Below, one piece after another: positions 60,362 through 64,000 of a stretch of DNA of 64,000 nt. This stretch comes from Lucifuga dentata (taxonomy: Eukaryota; Chordata; Actinopteri; Ophidiiformes; Bythitidae). Below the pieces are notes generated by a model that saw nothing but the letters and a program-made list of their open reading frames with translations, was not told where the DNA came from and did not search any database. Position 1 is the stretch's first letter. Every line of letters begins with the position of its first letter. The position numbers were made by a program, and so were the translations under genes. The stretch covers positions 62,001-126,000 of the forward strand of contig VXCM01002566.1 of assembly GCA_014773175.1 (NCBI GenBank). The letters are read 5' to 3'.

Positions 60362-63300
60362 GTAAGTTACTCCAACATTCAAAGGCCACTAACCACCCAC
60401 ACACAGTGGGAAAAGTGGTCAGTTAGAGCAAATGCATAAATAATAAAATGTTTTTTGTTTTTTTTCTTTAAAGTAGCTCTAGGCAAAATTTCTAACTGTA
60501 ACTTGGTCTTCTTCCAGATGTTTTAAGCAAATGTCCAAAAAAAAAAGTCAGGAAGAATACACTGCAATGTCTGTGTGTGTGTGTGTTTCCATCATGTAGT
60601 TTTATGTAATTACACCCAAAGAGGCATGTTCAAATTACATGAGTAGAACAGCTGTGTAAACCTGGTACAGGATGGCATTTCATTGATGTTTCCCACATAT
60701 CATTTTAATGAATGAGTTTGTCTCATCTGTCCACACTGCACAATGCGGCAGCTGCCCTTTCTGAGATAGATATTATTGGTGAGCAATTGACACTGATGCT
60801 TTCATGTTCAGCAGAAGAAATGGAGAAAAATCTGTATCTATCAGGCATATCACACTTGCTCTTTGCTCATATGGCAAGATTTTACTTTCATTTATTTTCT
60901 GTTTTTACATGGCCAGTGCACATTGATCAGCATCACTGTATATGTGCCAGTATAATGGAAAACTGTTAATTTTTTAACTCTTCTCTTTGGCCAGATGATG
61001 AATTAGCCATTAAAATAACATCAAAACAGACAATTTTTCTTTCTTCACCAGCCAAGCATAAAAACATTTGTTTTTAAAAAAAAAAATAAAAATGTTGGTA
61101 TTTCCTCTCATGTGTTTTATGTGTAAACTCCAATTAAAAACTGCTTTTTGCAAGCCAGCTCCACAGGATACTTTTAACTCTTAGAAATAATTTAGGCTTT
61201 ATTCGTGTGGCATTTCATAATTTCTGGGTAAAGCATCTTTACAGTTACAGTGGTGCAAATTTGGATTAATGTTGAGTATGTGTGTATGTTTTCTTTTGTT
61301 AAAAACTCTCAACAGCTAAATACATTATTTAATTGCTAACTGTTTCTTGAATTGTCTTGAATGACTTGAGACATTGTGAGCTTTTGAAAGGATAATGGTT
61401 CAATTAGTGTGAGCAATGAGACACAGGCACATTAGAAGTATGACGGGGACTATCTTCATACTGAACACCCCATACATAATACAATGACCATCATTCATTC
61501 ATTCTGTTGCCTGCAGCCAGGAGCCTGAGGCTAAAACACAGCAGCATGAATAATACACCCATTGGGGATTATTAAAGCACACTCACCTCTGCAACCCAAA
61601 CCTATCACTAAGTTGTAGCCCAAATTGTAGCTTTTTTGAGTGAGACATGATATGTATAGAGCATCAGGGATGACAGGTGGAGCTGAGCAGGAGCTGCAGG
61701 CGTGAGCTGACAGTGCAGGATGAAATATAAGGTCCAGAAGCTCCGGGCAAGCTGAGCCAGGAGATTGCATTCTTCCATCTCCGTCCCCACCAGGATGCAG
61801 CTCCTTTAATATTGGCCCACCACAGGGAGCTGAGAGGGGACATGGACAAGCAGCTGCATGTTGCTTCCACACATAAACAATATGCAGTATGTTTAATGTG
61901 CAGAATTCCTGTAACATTGCATCTGCAGGTTGAGATTTATTTTCTAAAATCCTGAAGCAATTCCTGAATCCTTTCACTTCATTTGTCAGTCTGGGTTTTC
62001 TTTTTTGGCGTAGCTAGCACCATCATGAACTGTAAGGTGTAGAAGCTCTTGGGTCCAGTATTCCTCAGTTTAAGACAAATTGTTGTTTACTGATTATTGG
62101 ATCCCCATTAGCCTCCACAAACGCAGTTGCTCCTCTTTCTGGGGTCCATCAATACATACAGTATAAATACATATAAGAATGCAAGTAAGTCAAACAGACA
62201 GAAAATATACAAATTAAACAAGGTATTATGCAACTTTAAAAACCATTAAACATTTTGATTAGTACAAATCTGTCCATGGATGGATTATCATGACCATGGG
62301 CCCCTACCTACACATGCAAATATACAGTACATGTGCACTGCGTGTGTCCTCCCCAAGCACACAGTTTAGTCATACAATAGCACAGAACAATCCACAACCA
62401 CACAGCATATATTACTTTGAAATTATATTTGTTATTTTGACATTAAATTACTGCCATTTTAGGTCTGTTGTTCTATACATGCCATGTACACCACAGTATA
62501 CATGTTAAGGAGTGAAAACACACTTTAATTTAAATAACACCACCAACAACAAACTGAAAAAATACACAAATGAACATCAAATGAAGCACACAGCCACAGC
62601 TACCACACACACCCCTGCAGCCAAAAATGTCCTACCTAAACCACCAGCTTTCTGCTGCCTTCTGTGAAGAGAAGTCATTAATCGAGTTGTCAAAGTCCAG
62701 TTCACGGACGAGTTCCAATTCAATGGTCATGAGTGACAGCTATGTTCAGGGTCTGTGTCATCCTGCTCCTTCGTTTGTTTTTAATCCTGGACATTTGTTA
62801 AAAGGACCATTCTCCCTCACTGTTGCTGACAGGTACAGTCACATACAGTCTTAACGCAATGTACACGTTGGGAAATGTTGACTGTAATCCACAATCCAGC
62901 ATTGTTTTCAGAAGTTTCTATGAAAGGTCACAGCCAGCTTCCCCCGGTAATGTTAGCATTAGCATTAGACACTGCACCATCAGTCGGATTGCTGTCTTCC
63001 TGTGAACTTGGGCTAACGTTAGCAGTGCAGCATTAGCACCCAGGTTATCCTCAGGGCACCGCTGCTAACAGCAACATCACCTTCCACCTCTTTTTTGGTG
63101 GAAAATGTTGAAATAGAGGGTATCTGTTGTAGCAAAGCGGCATCTTTAGTTTCTTTTTCTTTTTTGAGTTTATGCTTTGCCGACCCGCTAGGTGTGCGTT
63201 TCTCCAAGTTGACAGTGAAACTGACATTTGACCTTTATCCAATGTCATTACGTGATTTAGCTTAATGGTTAATTTATACAACATTCAAACAATTTCATTT

Positions 63301-63766
63301 CGTACTACATTTTCAAAATCACATTTACTCCAATATTTTAAAAACAAAAATACTTTAAACATTAAAAAAATTTATATATACATATATAAATCTTAAGGCC
63401 AAGGGCCCCTATTGGCTCCAGGGCCCTGGACATGTGCCCACTTTGCCCATGTGGTAATCCCTCTATGAATCTGTCAGTACTAGCCACGCCTTTCTTGCCT
63501 GAAAATATTTTTTGCCATTTTCTGAGTTTTTGCCAATTTTGCCCCATAAACATATGTGTTTGTCTTCTGGTACGCCAAACTGTTTTCCTGTAATTCAGTG
63601 TCAGATTTTTTTTGGAGGTGTGGCTTATTTGACATAAACTGCCATAACTCATGAACACATTGTGGAACAAAATTCTTAGCATAGCGGCGGTATGTCCTCT
63701 CTAACTGCTTTCTAGTCTTCCTTGTCTTGCTTTGATCTGTGATCATCTTTGATCTCTGTCCTACAC

Positions 63767-63811
<45 letters not shown>

Positions 63812-64000
63812 NCTCTCTCTCTCTCTCTAGCTTAGATGGAAATAAAAGAGGCAGTGAGGCTGATGCTTTCATGCTGCAGCTTCCCTCATGTATGAGTCGC
63901 AGCCTGGACTGAGAGAATATATGAATTCATAAAGTTTAAAAGCCACTCTGTTTCACTTGGTGACAATGGCTCCTTGTATAATGTGCAAGAATATTATCTC
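60362..64000. other. Region after the last recognised ccdc60-like exon
   Basis: No further ccdc60 exon is recognised with confidence. A hAT-like remnant occupies about 62,080-63,475, followed by a dispersed repeat to about 63,680 and a CT microsatellite with N (63,768-63,828). Confidence 0.5.
62270..63475 (-). mobile_element. hAT-like transposon remnant with transposase N-terminus
   Basis: The minus-strand frame from 63,207 begins MEKRTPSGSAKHKLKKEKET and continues ..LLQQIPSISTFSTKKE, the typical N-terminus of hAT/ZMYM1-like transposases (KRxxSGAxxRKxKKE.. then a short Phe-rich stretch). The outer parts (tctgtccatggatggattat ... gggcccctacc at 62,270 and gggcccctattgg ... tggtaatccctctatgaatc at 63,403-63,470) are roughly inverted to each other. 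The catalytic part is missing, so it is a non-autonomous remnant. Confidence 0.6.

Noticed and set aside
61531..61977. 148-codon minus-strand ORF, Cys-rich
   Set aside because: It has no recognisable family and the composition looks random; it overlaps no homologous signal.
62621..62830. Open 210-nt segment between cctgcag and gtacag in phase 0, which could follow the 60,259-60,361 exon
   Set aside because: It lies inside the hAT-like remnant and shows no resemblance to CCDC60 as I recall it, so transposon-derived sequence is more likely.

Overview
The window is vertebrate nuclear DNA, almost certainly from a ray-finned (probably percomorph) fish. Coding is split into short exons with GT/AG borders. 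The long introns are AT-rich and full of microsatellites (CA, GA, GATA, TTTC, TAA) and decayed transposons of types common in fish. Single N characters, mostly inside homopolymers or microsatellites, mark collapsed assembly gaps. There is no bacterial, phage or CRISPR content and no operon.

Layout. (1) About 1-17,100, plus strand: the 3' part of srrm4 (nSR100), the neural splicing factor that activates microexons. Ten exons are placed, ending with the conserved C-terminal eMIC region and a stop at 17,064-17,066. The 5' exons lie upstream of the window. (2) 20,629-33,786, plus strand: hspb8 (small heat shock protein B8), complete in three exons, with a TATA box about 250 bases upstream of its ATG. 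(3) 39,719-36,303, minus strand: a second small heat shock protein, HSPB1-like, complete in four exons, facing hspb8 tail to tail. It has an unusual acidic tail of about 180 residues. (4) About 47,700-60,400, plus strand: a few exons attributed with moderate to low confidence to ccdc60, which in my recollection follows HSPB8 in mammals. The gene is incomplete and the exon chain is not fully phase-consistent.

The order SRRM4-HSPB8-CCDC60 matches the order I recall on human 12q24. SRRM3-HSPB1 on human 7q11 is the matching duplicate pair, so the window samples an old SRRM-HSPB linkage with an extra HSPB1-type gene. The two heat shock proteins share a 64-nt second exon. srrm4 works in the nucleus on pre-mRNA. 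hspb8 and its neighbour are expected to be cytosolic chaperones. Nothing in the sequence shows that they are co-regulated.

The rest is intron or intergenic DNA. It contains a LINE reverse transcriptase fragment, a solo LTR with target-site duplication, a hAT-like transposon remnant, several MITE-like families, a long inverted repeat, a 217-bp degenerate tandem repeat and two duplicated stretches that look like assembly errors. The most interesting unexplained items are a 112-codon single-pass membrane ORF and a coding-like exon, both antisense in hspb8 intron 1; an in-frame possible cassette exon in hspb8 intron 2; and the acidic tail of the HSPB1-like protein. I see no convincing undescribed multi-gene system.
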